From: Plotosus lineatus
Taxonomy: Eukaryota > Chordata > Actinopteri > Siluriformes > Plotosidae
DNA: 64,000 nt
Direction of reading: 5' to 3'
Assembly: GCA_024760905.1 (NCBI GenBank)
Contig: CM045731.1
Location: 49,453,501 to 49,517,500, forward strand
In this document: positions 11,241 through 23,483 of the stretch, piece after piece
How positions within the stretch are numbered: the stretch's first letter is position 1
How the letters are laid out: the number at the start of each line of letters is the position of its first letter
Notes under the pieces: model-generated
Database searches by the model: none
Seen by the model: the letters and a program-made list of their open reading frames with translations, nothing else
Told to the model about the DNA's origin: nothing
Program-made: the position numbers and the translations under genes

Positions 11241-11558
11241 TTACATTCTCATGTTGCTGTTCCTCCTCCCAACATTTTAAAAAAGGCATTTAGGGACTGA
11301 AGGCACAAAGTGATGAGGGGTCATTTTGTCCTATTCTTCTTGTAAACAAGTCTTAAACTGTGTAATAGTATGGAGGCCTTGTCAGATCTTTTCTTTTCAA
11401 GTTTGTCACACATTCTTTATTATAAACTGTGGACAGGCAAGTCCAGCACCTGCATACTCATCTTCGGCAGCTATTGAAGTTTTCATTATCAGGATTGGTA
11501 TCAGAAAAAATGGTGGGCTCCCAAGTGACGCATCGACAAGGTGAGTGACTATATTATA

Positions 11559-12129
11559 CAGTGGTACCTCACTTTATGAAAGTCTCACCGAACAAAAAAT
11601 TCAGGTTACGAAACACATTTTCTTAAAATGTTTGTCTCTGGATACGAAACAAGTTCACGTTACAAAAGCGCTATCTTAAAAATTCAAACGCGCCATTCTA
11701 ACATTCAAACGCGCCATTCAAACATTAAAACAATGCACGAACTGCTCTCCCATCAATGATGTTCAAACATCCCACCCTGCTGGCCTCCAATTGGCTATGA
11801 GGGATGACGCAGCTACCTCCCATTGCCTATCTCCCAACATCCTGCCCTGCTGGCCTCCCATTGGCTTGGAGGGATGATGCAGCTCCCTCTTAATGGCTAT
11901 CTCCCAACATCCCGCCCCGCTGGCCTCCCATTGGCTAGGAGGGATGATGCAGCTCCCTCCCATTGGCTGATATGGAGCTGCATCTACCATGATGCTTTTC
12001 GTATAAAGGACAAAGTTACTGTTATTTTATGCTTTATTTCCTGACTCAGGCTTTTAACCTTCCATAAACATTTGTAAGATTATAACTCTGCTAAGAAGAC
12101 ATGGTGAGCACACGCGCACGCACACACAT

Positions 12130-12187
<58 letters not shown>

Positions 12188-12455
12188 GATTTCCGGTGCA
12201 AATGAGAAGAAGAAACAGGCTCGAGTGATATCGCAAAGGAATATGGCCAAACCCGTCTACCATTGGTCCGATATTGAAGCAGAAGGAGGTCTTAAAAGGT
12301 ATACTTTTATCATTTTTATAGGGTTTAGGGGGTAGTATTGGGGGCCTTGGAACGAATCACACGTTTTACATGTAAAATGCGATTCAATTTACGAAAAATC
12401 CAGGTTAAAAAAAAGGCTCTGGAACGGATTAATTTCGTAAGGTGAGGTACCACTG
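11559..12455 (+). mobile_element. Tigger/pogo-like non-autonomous element, copy 1
   Basis: Ends CAGTGGTACCTCACTT and AAGGTGAGGTACCACTG (inverted) are flanked by TA on both sides. Inside are 2-3 copies of a roughly 60-bp unit with attggctatctcccaacatc, a (CA)n tract at about 12123-12184, and a plus-strand relic of a CENP-B-type helix-turn-helix reading frame (caaaggaatatggcc, gatattgaagcagaagga). 897 bp. Confidence 0.85.
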
Positions 12456-12459
12456 TATA

Positions 12460-13550
12460 TAAATAATAAGGTATGTGAGCTCATTCGTATGAGGGGGCGG
12501 ATAGCTCTTTCCCTCTGAGTGTGTTAGACTGTCCCCAAATACCGCATCCACAGTTCGAAAAGAGCCATGTGGCTAGCATTACATCTCATGGAGGAGGAGT
12601 GTGTATGCTTTCGCCCCTCCCTGGTTGGTGATTGTGTGATAGGGAAGACAATACCTGATGGGTGGGAATTGGATACGATGAAATTAGTTAGAAAATGTGG
12701 AAAAAACGGTATTGTGTCATTTCTATTATTTAGCAATAAAATAAAAAAATATGTACTGAGGGGGTGTGTAGGAATCAGTTCAGGTAGTTTTGACATCATA
12801 TTAACAAGGTGAAACTGGATGAAAATAATCGGGTTTGTGTTCCATTCTTACACAAACTGCATGTACTCCTGATAATAGAAATTACTTAAAGACAGTATAC
12901 AACAAACTGTGCATTCAGTTCATTGTATGGTTCAAAAATTACACATTACAACCAAACAAGATGTCTTGGATCATTACTGCCAGCAACTAAACTATTTTTC
13001 TCTGTAAATAAGTTATTCTACAGAAGTGGATTAATGTGCATTGAACTCTTAAAACAAAACCAAATGCTTCTCCCCCTGGAGTACATGAAGCTCCTCATCT
13101 AGGCCTGTGAACAGTCGGTATTCCAGAGACGTACTCCCAGTGGGACATGTAGAAGGGAAAACATCCATGTCTGAGAGGGTTCATGAGGTGAGGGGGCGTT
13201 AGGGGATCTTCACCCTCCAGATGCTGTGAATGAAAACTTCAGAGCAAAAGAATTTCAGCTATGTGGAGCATGTGTGGACAGACACCATGCACAGACCATG
13301 CGACCCCATTCACAGACCCGTACTCATCAGCACTGCTTGAAATTCTAATGTGAATCTACTGCAGACATGGAAGAGCTGGTTTGAGAACTGGTGTATTGAT
13401 AAATACAAAAATATGCATACTGGTACTTAACTTGTCCTTTACCTGTCGTAGACTAGATGGTCTCAAGGTAAGGCATGAAAAATATTTGAGATATTGTATT
13501 TTGCTACTACGCTTAAGATTATTTACCCTTTTTAAACATTACATCATTCA
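12460..13550. other. Non-repetitive spacer
   Basis: No recognised repeat. Short open frames are not convincing and no splice-flanked coding stretch was seen. Confidence 0.4.
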
Positions 13551-13551
13551 T

Positions 13552-13850
13552 TTGTTTTCTGAAAGCGCTTCATCCTCCTAAGGTCAAGAGGAGGTTGGAG
13601 CCTATGTCAGTTGACATTGCAAGGCCAACAAACACAACCATTCGAACTTACATTCACATCTCGGGGCAATCTGAAACAACCAATACGTTTACTGTGCATG
13701 TCTTCGAACTGTTGGATGAAAGCAGAGTACCCAGAGGAAACCCACTGAAACACAAGCAGAACATTGCAAACTCCACATAGAGATGTCCTCGCCAAGCCTG
13801 AGACTTGAATCCGAGACATTGACAAATGCACTGTACTACAAGAACAATCC
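13552..13850 (-). repeat. SINE-A, degraded
   Basis: Minus-strand copy: aaagcgcttcatcctcctaa, ggttggagcctatgtcagtt, aaccattcgaacttacattc, cttgaatccgagac. Confidence 0.7.
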
Positions 13851-14214
13851 CTGAACAAAAGAACAAAGTATAAAAGAGTGTTAACATTATGATTTCTGGA
13901 GCTCATGGAGATCTTAGGAGTTTCTTGTTAACACAACACGATTAGTTTATTTGCCATTAACTTTAAAAGAAAAAAGAACAAAATGGGTAAGAGATGGACT
14001 GATTCCCGAAGTGATAACAGGAAGTGAACACTGACTGAGTGACAGATTTGTGGGTGGAAACGTCCTGCTGATAAAAAATTTCTTAAAAAATCAGCGGAAA
14101 ACAGCCAGACCGGTTTGACCTGGTAAAAAGGATATTAATATAATCACTCTTTACAACCTGTGCTGAACAGAAAAGCATCTCGGCAGCACAAAAACACCAG
14201 TCATCCACTTCTCT
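13851..14214. other. Unannotated spacer
   Basis: Nothing recognised. Confidence 0.4.
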
Positions 14215-14557
14215 TGATTTCACTCACACTCACGAACCATTTATTACTACTATGATATAGTGGGGAGGCTGGAGCCTATCTCACCCAGCGCCCTTTGATA
14301 CTCAAGCGAGGTGCACCCTGAAGAGCTAGCCAGACCATCATGTGGCAATTACACTCCAATTACACAACTAATTGCACTATTGGGGGAAGTTTGGACCAGC
14401 CGGCTAGTCTTATGTGTGTCTTTGCCTGAGTACCTGGAGGAAACCCACGCACTGCTAACTCCACACAGAAATGCCCTCGCTGAGCCATGGACTCGAACCC
14501 AGGACCTTCTTGCATTGAGGCACATCAGCCAATCACTGCCCCACCATGCCACCCCTG
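14215..14557 (-). repeat. SINE-A
   Basis: Minus-strand copy from cgaaccatttattactacta through gaggctggagcctatctcac to the head gactcgaacccaggaccttc..gccccaccatgccacc. Confidence 0.8.
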
Positions 14558-14737
14558 AGTGATTTTAATTAATTAATACAGTTTTGTTTAAGAATTGATT
14601 TGATAACACAATAAAGTGTATGACGGATGAAGGGGATCGAATACTTTCCAAACCCACCATAAGTCGTGTAGCGTATGTCTGGCTTTAGGACTAAGAAAGG
14701 CACCAACTTTAATGACATCATAAAAGAGCTACACATA

Positions 14738-15048
14738 CAGTGGTACCTCACCTTACAAAACTAATCCGTTCCAGAAGTGGTTTTGTAACCTGATTTTTTC
14801 GTAAGTAGCATTTTACATGTAAAAGGCCTGATTCGTTCCAAGGCCCCCAATACTACCCCCTAAACCCTTTAAAAATGATAAAAGCATACCTTTTTAGGCT
14901 TCCATCTGCTTCAATATCGTACCGATGGTAGCTGGGTTTGGCCATATTCCTTTGCGATATCACTCAACCGCATGCCACGAGCCCGAGTCTTCTTTTCACT
15001 CGCACCGGGAATCACTTTCATGTGCGTGCGAATGTGTGTGTGTGCACG

Positions 15049-15084
<36 letters not shown>

Positions 15085-15530
15085 GACCATGTCTTCTTAG
15101 CAGAGTTATAATCTTACAATTGTTTATGCAAGGCTAAAAGCCTGAGCCAAAAAATAAAGTTGCAATGAGCACACTCGAAAAACTCACGAAACAACAGTAA
15201 CTCTGTCCTTTACGCTTGTTAGAACTCCGTGACGAACAGTGGATCGAAAGCACACGAAAAGCATCATGGGTATTATGAACATACAGCTCCCTCCTAGCCA
15301 ATGGGAGGCCAGTGGGGTGGGATGTTGGGAGATAGCCAATGGGAGGCCAGCTGGGCGGGATGTTGGGAGATAGCCAATAGGAGAGCAACTCACGCATTGT
15401 TTAAATTTTTAAGATGGCGCGTTTCGTAACGTGAATTTGTTTCATATCCAGAGACGGAAATTTTAGGTAAATGTGTTTCGTAACCTGGATTTTTCGTTTC
15501 TTGGGTCTTTCGTAAGGTGAGGTACCACTG
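14738..15530 (-). mobile_element. Tigger/pogo-like element, copy 2
   Basis: Ends CAGTGGTACCTCACCTTAC and GTAAGGTGAGGTACCACTG with TA at 14736-14737 and 15531-15532; 793 bp. Opposite orientation to copy 1. It contains the same (TG)n site (about 15049-15082), the same CENP-B HTH relic on the minus strand and two of the ccaatgggaggccag units. Confidence 0.88.
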
Positions 15531-15544
15531 TAATTTAATTCCTG

Positions 15545-16120
15545 TAGATGTGATGACGCTTCACAGATGAGCAGTGGAACATCTTCAGGATTGGTCATCC
15601 ATCGCAAACAAGTTCTCAGTCCTACACAATATGGTAGCCATGTGAACGTAATAACCTCCTGGTGCCCAGGTTGCTATCACTGTATGTTTTTCACATCTGG
15701 GACAACATTCTGCTGCCCAGCTGAGTCAAAGCTATTCAAGTATCGACTGTTAATTAACACCTGTCCTCTACACTCCCCATAACCCGCCTGATAAATGAAA
15801 CCCCCACAGCAGCAACACCATGTGAATGATGTTTATTTGGATGACTTCTAATCTAATCCTACAAAGGACAACATTCAGCATGTAATTGTTGATGGTGGAG
15901 AGGTGAAGTGCACAAAATCGCTGAGCTGTAACCATCGGTAACCAATAAAAGCTCTCTGTGAATGCTGTAGTGTGGTAGCTACTGTAATAGAAGGCACCTG
16001 AAATAGCTGCAACAGGAGCGCCAATATTTATCTGTCCCTTATCTCTTACCCAACCTCCCCATTCAACCTCAACCAGCATTTCTCTGAGTTTTATTTTCAT
16101 GACACATCTTTTTTTGTTTC
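15545..16120. other. Repeat-free block, possible conserved noncoding element
   Basis: About 550 bp without recognised repeats. It has homeodomain/T-box-like words (gttaattaacacctgt) and balanced composition, unlike its repeat-rich surroundings. Conservation cannot be tested here. Confidence 0.25.
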
Positions 16121-16378
16121 TATGTTCATTTGATCAAAAAAAAAAAAAAAAAAAAGCAAAAACAAACAACAACAAAAAAAAAAACATGGGGTTTCATTTC
16201 CATAAAGGATATTTTGATTTTTAGCAGCACACTCATTGTCTGGGTTTTGTACATTGTATTAAAGGAAAAAAGTGTCAATATGCATAAGGTCAACTCTAGA
16301 AGTCTTAGCAAACTCCATGGAAAATTAGTAAACATGAATCTATGAAATATTTTAAATGCTATACAATGTTCTCTTGCT

Positions 16379-16521
16379 GGAGAAGGAGGACATGAAGGCA
16401 GTTGGTGTAAGAGAAAAAGATGAAGAGGATAGGGTGAGATGGAGGCAGATGATTCGCTGTGGCGACCCCTGAAGGGGAAAGCCAAAAGGAAAAGAAGAAG
16501 CAGAAGAAGAAGAAGAAGAAG
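16379..16521 (+). mobile_element. 5'-truncated RTE LINE end with target duplication
   Basis: Encodes the LINE C-terminus (..EEDRVRWRQMIRCGDP then stop) and an (AAG)n tail. It is flanked by a perfect 16-bp duplication acaatgttctcttgct at 16363-16378 and 16522-16537, proof of target-primed insertion. Confidence 0.9.
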
Positions 16522-17085
16522 ACAATGTTCTCTTGCTACTTTATGCTTCAGTTTCCGCAGCTTCAGTGCATCTCAAGTTTTTCAAAAATATTCATCGAAA
16601 AATAAAAATATATGGAAATTAAGGAAAAATAGGGGAAAAGTTAAGGAAAATGTAGCAAAACAAGGCCAATTATGCAAAAAAACCCAAAACAACATAACAA
16701 CAACAACAAAAACAAAAACAAAAACAAAAAACAACCCAAACCCCCCAACAAAACTACTTACATTTTTATGTGAGGTGCGCATCTGAGTGTCTGCGCGCGT
16801 CTGTATGTGTGTATTTATATTTTATTTACATCTTATGCATTATTTTTGAATGTTGAATTGCTATTATAAGCATTTATAGCGTTTAATATGTATTTATTGA
16901 TATTATATACACATATACATGTACATATACGTCAGTCGGGGGGGGGTCGATCCTACTTCACGGAAATGGGCGGTCGCGGGGGGGTCCCCATTAACCGCTT
17001 AAAGTGAGAGATCCCTGTAGTTATAATCAGCACTTTGACATGTGGACATGTGGACTTTAATATGGATTTCATACTACTGTTTTGG
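16522..17085. other. AT-rich spacer
   Basis: A-rich tracts ((caaaaa)n about 16680-16740) and AT-rich DNA; no gene. Confidence 0.4.
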
Positions 17086-17089
17086 TGGC

Positions 17090-17260
17090 ATTGTGGCGTA
17101 GTACATCAGATTCGGATTTGCTTGATTTTGAATGTCCTGAACATGTTTCTGTGGGTTTCTTTCAGGTACTCTGGTTTCCACCGGCACGCCAAAGACAAGC
17201 AGGAATTCGTCAACAACAAAAATAGCCAATTAGGTTCATTGGCTGCTAGAAATTGTCCCT

Positions 17261-17320
<60 letters not shown>

Positions 17321-17466
17321 TTGTTTAGCAAACTGTTCAGGGTGTAACCCATCATTGCCCAGTGTTGGCTGAGATAGGATCCAGCCTCCCCATGACCCTA
17401 ATAAAAGTGTTTCAGCAAATGACTGAGTTGGTGAGTGAGTGAGTGAGTGAGTGAGTGAGTGAGTGA
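17090..17466 (+). repeat. SINE-A with internal (TG)n and (GAGT)n tail
   Basis: Degraded head and body, (TG)n at 17262-17319 where the family has gtgtgt, then tail aggatccagcctccccatg and a (gtga)n run at 17431-17466. Confidence 0.7.
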
Positions 17467-17477
17467 GCAACCCAATG

Positions 17478-17756
17478 AGATTTCCTTTTGGCTTTTTCCC
17501 TTTTTCAGGGGTGTCCACAGTGAATGATTCGCATATTTGATTTGGCATAGGTTTTTACGTCGGATGCCCTTCCTGACACAACCCTTTAGCAAGGGACAGA
17601 AACACGCTGACGGCTTTGCAGCTCCTCTTTACGAAAGTCAGCAATGGTTCTTTTACATGAACCTCTCACCATAGACAGTGGGAGACATGGCCCGCCTTTG
17701 ATAACCCAGTTATCTGCACTGGGAGGGTCAGTGACAACCTTGTGGAGAGTGAGTGA
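17478..17756 (-). repeat. SINE-2, head missing
   Basis: Minus strand: LINE-type tail (ttggctttttccctttttca), LINE-leader match (acgtcggatgcccttcctga) and body, ending at the gtggagagtg border without the tRNA head. Confidence 0.85.
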
Positions 17757-17758
17757 AA

Positions 17759-17958
17759 AGAAAGGTAAGTAGGTGCTTCCATTGTTTGAATTACTGTGTG
17801 TTGTGTTCAGTTTTGGCAGCCTTCCTATCCTGTTCTTTTGACGGATGCCAATAATTCTGCACATTACCTTAGAGGCACACAAAGTTGAAAATAACACCTA
17901 ACCCTGGATATTGGCACGAATAAGAAAATAGTGTGTGCTCTGATCAGCAAAAGAGGTA

Positions 17959-18019
<61 letters not shown>

Positions 18020-18473
18020 TTCCAGAAGCGTTAGTGTGTCGTGCGGGGGTTGGTTTGAGACAGTGCCAGCGTAAACATTCCCAGACCACATGTTCACTCA
18101 GGGCAGAGCATCTGGCCACCCTCCAAGCACATCTGCACACAATCGAGCGGCCTTCACCAGCCCAGTGCCGGAGTAAAAAGACAGAAGGAGGAGGACAAGG
18201 AGTAGAGCTTTCCCAGACTCCTTCAACCTGCTGCAGCCATTCAGGAACACTACAGCACACGCTGCAAAGATTCACCCACATCGTGATCTGCTCTGATTCA
18301 TGCCGTGATTCAGTGTAGATGATAAACCACAGAAATGCGAATGAAATTCAAGTTATTAGGAAGGGGCAACCTTGGATTTATGGAGTAGGAGAAATTATGA
18401 AGTTTCTGTTTTGTCAAGGACTGATAGAACCAGGCCTGTGTAAGAACTGAGTCATTTCCTTTGGTGCAAAATG

Positions 18474-18547
<74 letters not shown>

Positions 18548-18790
18548 CCGTGCACATTTGTGTAAAAATCCAGACTGGATCACGTCACTTAGCTGGAACT
18601 GGTAATTGTCTGCTGGGCCAAGATAACTGGCCCTGAGCCTTGCAACAAGAGTGATAGCTTCATAAATCAGTCTGGGAAGCTCCACCTCTGGCCCGCATAT
18701 GGCACTGAGCTCCGCCTGCATTTCTTTCATCACGTTCCTCCTTCCCGTCTACAACTCCCACAGCTTACAAAATAAGGAATGCTATTGCCA
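17759..18790. other. Repeat-poor DNA with two long (TG)n tracts
   Basis: (TG)n at 17960-18015 and 18475-18546. The parts between (18040-18330 and 18555-18790) are GC-richer and repeat-free with words such as tggatcacgtcac and agataactgg. They are candidate regulatory DNA; no gene was recognised. Confidence 0.3.
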
Positions 18791-18879
18791 GGTCTCAGGA
18801 TATAGCGTTCTAACTGTTGTTACAGCTCCATATTAAAACTTTTTTGGTGCTTCCTAATGCACCAATTTTCTCCACAATT

Positions 18880-19225
18880 TACTCAACCATTCACTTATTT
18901 TCTAAACTGCTTACTCCTATAAGTGTTGTATGGAGGCTGAAGCCTATCTCAACCACTCTGGACAGCTCTTCTGACGATGGCAGGTCTCCTGACCATGGCC
19001 AACACACACGACTATTCTCACTCAGACTCTCATTCATTCCTAGGCGCACTTTAGAACAGCCAATTAGCCTCGCATGCATGTTTTATGAACCATTGGAGGA
19101 AACCAGAGTCCCCCGAGGAAACCCTTATGATCACAGGAACGCCCTCGTTGAGCCCGGGATTCAAACCCAGGACCTTATTGCTTGTGAGCCTGGCATGCTA
19201 ACCACTACGCCTCTGTGTGAGACAA
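18880..19225 (-). repeat. SINE-A
   Basis: Minus-strand copy with all parts: tttctaaactgcttactcct, gaggctgaagcctatctcaa, gattcaaacccaggacctta, tgctaaccactacgcc. Confidence 0.8.
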
Positions 19226-19249
19226 GCTAACACACCAGGGTAATTATAG

Positions 19250-19601
19250 TCTGTCTTCCTTTCGGCTTTTTCCCTTTTACTCGGGAGTCGCCACAGCGAA
19301 TCATCTGATTCACACGTTTGATTTGGCAGAGGTTTTTACGTCGGATGCCCTTCCTGTCACAACCCTTTTTAGCAAGGGACAGAAACACGCTGACGGCTTT
19401 GCAGCTACTCTTTACGAAAGTCAGCAATGGTTCTTTTACATGCCTCTCACCATAGACAGTGAGAGACATGGCCCGCCTTTGATAACCCAGTTAGCTGTAC
19501 TGGGGGGGACAGTGACAACCCTGTGGAGAGTGGGACTCGAACCCCCAACCTTTGGATCAGCGATCCAGCGCCCTATACCACTAAACCACCACTGCCCCCT
19601 A
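19250..19601 (-). repeat. SINE-2, full length, 21-bp target duplication
   Basis: Minus strand from ctttcggctttttccctttt to the head accactgccccct. Flanked by identical 21-bp repeats beginning aacacaccagggtaatta at 19229-19249 and 19602-19622, so a young LINE-type insertion. Confidence 0.95.
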
Positions 19602-19739
19602 AACACACCAGGGTAATTATAGCATACTGTATATTTTAATAAAATGTGTAAACAAAACATTCAGTGAGTTCTCGTGCACTGTGAATAGGGCAGGGTCATT
19701 CTGTAGGAGACCACGCCCACATCTGTAGAAATGCTGTTT

Positions 19740-20005
19740 TATCTCATCTCATTTTCTGTATCATTTTATCCATTATCAGGGTTGTGGAGAGAAGGTTCAA
19801 CTTGCTGGACCACACAACCAGTCCCACTCACATCTAGAGGCGATTCGGATTGCCCAGTTAGCCGAATGTGCATGTCTTTGGACATTGGGAGGAAACTGAA
19901 TTACCCAGAAAATATCCCCACACGCACAGTGAGAACATGCAAACTCCACACAAAGATGTGGGACTCGAACCCAGGACCTTCTTGCCGTGCCACCCCAAGT
20001 GAAAT
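19740..20005 (-). repeat. SINE-A, internally deleted
   Basis: Minus strand: ggcgattcggattgcccagt, tgtctttggacattgggagg, gggactcgaacccaggacct. Confidence 0.7.
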
Positions 20006-20391
20006 CAATCCTTATAGAGAAACTGAAAACACTGTGAGCATTAAACTCGGTATGACCAGTATTACACATCGTACCATGCAGACTAACTTTCAGCTCACAT
20101 GGAAAGATGTTGAATTCACATTTTCATAATACGGTCCAGCTGGAGTGATGCACCGCCAGGTCACCTTTAAAAAGCCCTTCATTCAAAGCCTAGTCAGTTT
20201 CCTGTGTATTCGCCTGTATAAGCTCCTGTGCCTCGAGAAGCAGATCAGAAGATCGTTTACACGCTGCAGGCGGGAACGTCATGTGCCAGCCTTTCCAAAC
20301 ACTTTGGCATGTTACTATCGTGTTAAAATCTGACCTCAATACTGGTTCCACATTCGCTACTTCTGTACTATTTTTTTTTTTTTTTTTTTTA

Positions 20392-20905
20392 GATTTTCTA
20401 GCATCTCGCAGACGCCTTTATCCAGAACGACTTACATTTGTCATTTTTATACAACTGAGCAATTGCAAGTTAAGACCCTTCCTCAAGGGCCCAACAGTGG
20501 AAACGTGGTGGTACTTGTCTTGATTTTCAGACAGTAATCCAGAGCCTGGTGCGAGGATGTTGGATTACTGATCCCATGGTCAGGGGTTCACGCCCCACTA
20601 TCAACGATTGTCACTACTGTTGGCGCAGTGCAGCTAACTGGGTTATCAAAGTCCGACCATGTCTCTCACTGTCTGTGGTGAGAAGCATGAAAAATAACCA
20701 TCGCTGACTTTCGAAAAGAGAAGGCTGCATAACCGCGATGGCCTGGCGAGCTGTCCAGGGTGTACGCTGCCCCAACCCCAAATCTGCTGAGATGGGTTCC
20801 AGCCTTCCTGCGGCCCTAATTAGGATTAATCGACTCAGAAAATGAATGAATGAATGAATGAATAACCCAGAGCCTTAACTACTGAGCCACCACTGCTCTG
20901 CTATT
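20392..20905 (-). repeat. SINE-4 split by a SINE-2
   Basis: Starts cgcagacgcctttatccaga and tcaagggcccaacagtgg, a common fish repeat. Its tRNA-like head (ccttaactactgagccacca) appears only after the inserted SINE-2, at 20869-20900. This is a clear SINE-in-SINE nest. Confidence 0.75.
20541..20860 (+). repeat. SINE-2 with SINE-A-type tail, nested
   Basis: Head gaggatgttggattactgat, B box like gggttcacgcccc, body gcagctaactgggttatcaa, tail ..taattaggattaatcgactc and (aatg)n. The near-duplicate aatccagagcc / aacccagagcc on both sides marks the insertion. Confidence 0.82.
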
Positions 20906-21044
20906 TTTCTCTAATAAAATAAAATTGTGATGTACAGGAATACAAACGAGAAAACATATCATCAATTATGTTTAGTTTTGTCCATTCTGAACATGGTTAG
21001 TCCTGCCTAACAGGACAAAAAGGTCTTTTATTCACGTTACAGCA

Positions 21045-21320
21045 GCCGCAACAGGGGTATTTCTGTGTGGTTTGTATGTTCTCGCTGTTTGTGTGGGCTT
21101 CTTCTGAATACCTGGGTTTCCTTTGACTGTCCAAAGAAAAAGCTCATCGGTGTGACTGTGAATTTAAACAGTTTTGTTTTGGCCATGTGATGGTCCGGCA
21201 AGTTGTTCAGGGTGTACCAGAACTTCTCCCATTGTCGGCTGAGATAGGCTCCGGCTCCACTATGACCATAGTAGGATTAAGTCGTTTGGCAAATAAGTGA
21301 GTGAGTGAATGAGTGTACAC
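21045..21320 (+). repeat. SINE-A, head missing
   Basis: Body gtgtggtttgtatgttctcg, then tgtgatggtccggcaagttg and tail gctgagataggctccggctc. Confidence 0.75.
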
Positions 21321-21447
21321 TCTGTTATTTTAACTGTGAGTAAAGCAGCACTTTGCAAAATGTAAAGCCGACTCTTGTCTAAGAGGAAAATGCCAGTTAC
21401 AATAAAAGCACAAAATACAATCATTTGCCTTTTAAAGGAAAATAAGC

Positions 21448-21840
21448 ATTGGAGGCACAGTGTCGTAGTACTTCGCATGTCCGCCTCACAGCAAGAAGGT
21501 CTTGGGTCAGAGTCCCAGGCTCCGCAGGGGTGTTTCTGTGTGGAGTTTGCATGCTCTCCCTGTGTTGGTGTGGGTTTCATCTGAGTATACTGGTTTCCTC
21601 CAACAGTCCAAAATTTTGCGCCTTAGGTTAACTTCTTCTTCTTCTTTTTCTTCTTCTTCTTTTACTTTCGGCTGCTCCCTTCAGGGGTCGCCACAGTAAA
21701 TCATCCGCCTCCATCTCACCCTATCCTCTGCATCTTCTTTTCTGACTCCAACGACCTTCATGTCTTCCTTCACCACATCCATAAATCTCTTCGCCTTAGG
21801 TTAACTAGCTGCTCTAAATAAAAGCCTTGGTGGAGTATTT
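21448..21840 (+). repeat. SINE-A interrupted by a LINE end
   Basis: Head and body 21448-21633 (cacagtgtcgtagtacttcg, gcaagaaggtcttgggtca); it resumes after the LINE fragment at 21807 with actagctgctctaaat. Confidence 0.8.
21634..21791 (-). mobile_element. 5'-truncated RTE LINE end with target duplication
   Basis: Minus strand: (ttc)n tail, the C-terminal codons (caggggtcgccacag) and upstream coding sequence. Perfect 15-bp duplication cgccttaggttaact at 21619-21633 and 21792-21806, inside a SINE-A. Confidence 0.9.
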
Positions 21841-22269
21841 AGGATTCTAGCTCCATGTCTTAGGTGTAAGTAAGTGTCCATTAAATTATGCACCGAAACA
21901 AACGGTGAGAATTGAGTGTAAACTGATTAGCAAGGAAGATAACTAGCCATGATCTGCCACTGAGTGAGCCTGTTCTCTGAGATCCAGTACAAGTTCATCA
22001 CTCAAAAACTACTAATAGAGATGCATGAGAGACAGGACAGTAAAGGACGGACTGCATGGTATTGGCCTTAGAGCAACTTCAACCCCATAAATCATCTGTG
22101 GGACACCATAGATCACAATACCATCAGAGTGATCAGCTCTCTGCTATACTCATGGTCAGCAACTATATCACAAAACCATGAAAAGAAAAATCAACCAAGG
22201 CTAATCGCTGTGATCTAAAATAATAGCACTGCAAGATACCCCTATTGGTTAATTTGTTTGTTGTTGTGT

Positions 22270-22612
22270 GTATAAACATGGTGTTGTAAGTGCCGGCCTC
22301 ACAGCAAGAGATCCTGGCTTTTTGTTTGGAGTTTGCATGTTGTTCTTGTGGTTGTGTGCATTTCCTCCGGGTACTCTGGTTTTCTCCAACAGTTTGCAAT
22401 ACATGCACATTTAATATGATTGGTTCAAACATATTTTCCCTGTAGGTGTGAGGATGAGTGTGAATGGTTGTGTGTTGGCCTCCAGAGGACTGGCGAGCTG
22501 TTCACAGTTTACCCGTCCGTCACTCAGAGTCAGCTCCCTGCAACCCAAGTAGGATTTAAGCGATTCAGTAAATGAATGAATGAACGAATGAATGAATGAA
22601 TGAATGAATGTA
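22270..22612 (+). repeat. SINE-A with (AATG)n tail
   Basis: Plus strand: gccggcctcacagcaagaga, ggagtttgcatgttgttctt, gtgtgaatggttgtgtgttg, then (aatg)n at 22572-22611. Confidence 0.8.
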
Positions 22613-23157
22613 CAAAGAAGGTTGAAAGGAGACATCAGTACCAGTATCTATGGTATTTTTAGCACATCAGGTGTAAAGACAAGATTCTGATTCAGGAGAC
22701 AATGGCTATTCAGGCTCCCCAGCCATCAGATAAGAATGACTCGTTGAAGTACAATAGTTTTCTCCAGAGCTTAAATGGGACATAAAAAAGGCAACAAGGC
22801 CAACTGAGGACAGCAGGGAAATGACCAGAAGAACAAAAGGACTCATGGGGTTGGCTGAGGATGCCACACAGAGTTTTTCAAGAGAAAAATGTGTTTCTGT
22901 ATATAAAAGGAAGTGTCACAGGGATCATAGTGCCTTTGGTTTCCTGATAGAATCCTGAGCTCAATAACTGTCAGGCAACATCCACTTGGGTTTCCTTGCA
23001 AACGTTGCCATTCTTTTCAGCAATTCTTGCTTTACACTCAACGCTCCACCATGACCATGATGATGGAGATTCATTCTTGAAGCATAGTCCTAACTAAGAC
23101 TGTAGGTGTCTCTCTCTTCACTACAGAGACTATAGGCTGTACAACCCAAGGGATGCT
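22613..23157. other. Non-repetitive spacer
   Basis: No recognised repeat or gene. Confidence 0.4.
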
Positions 23158-23169
23158 ACTTGGCATCAA

Positions 23170-23471
23170 AAAGTGTGTTGGATTTTTACACCCGAGCCTA
23201 GTGGCGCATCAGGCCGGTGCTTATCCCCGGTTTCCATAGCGTGAAGCGAACAGGAGTTCAACTCCCTCTGGATGGGACGCTAGTCCATCGCAGGTTACCT
23301 TCCCAGTATACTTTTACTGGTACCCATTTATACTGCTGGGTGAACAGAGGCACACTTGTGGTTGTGACCTTGCCCAGGGGTCTTAACACAGTGAGGGTCT
23401 CAGTGGGATTCGAACTCACAACCTCCTGATCATGAGCACAGCACCCTAACCACTATGCCACCGGCCCCACA
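23170..23471 (-). repeat. SINE-3, full length, 12-bp target duplication
   Basis: Minus strand, tRNA head at the right end (ctatgccaccggcccc, B box gggattcgaactcac). Duplication acttggcatcaa at 23158-23169 and 23472-23483. Confidence 0.9.
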
Positions 23472-23483
23472 ACTTGGCATCAA

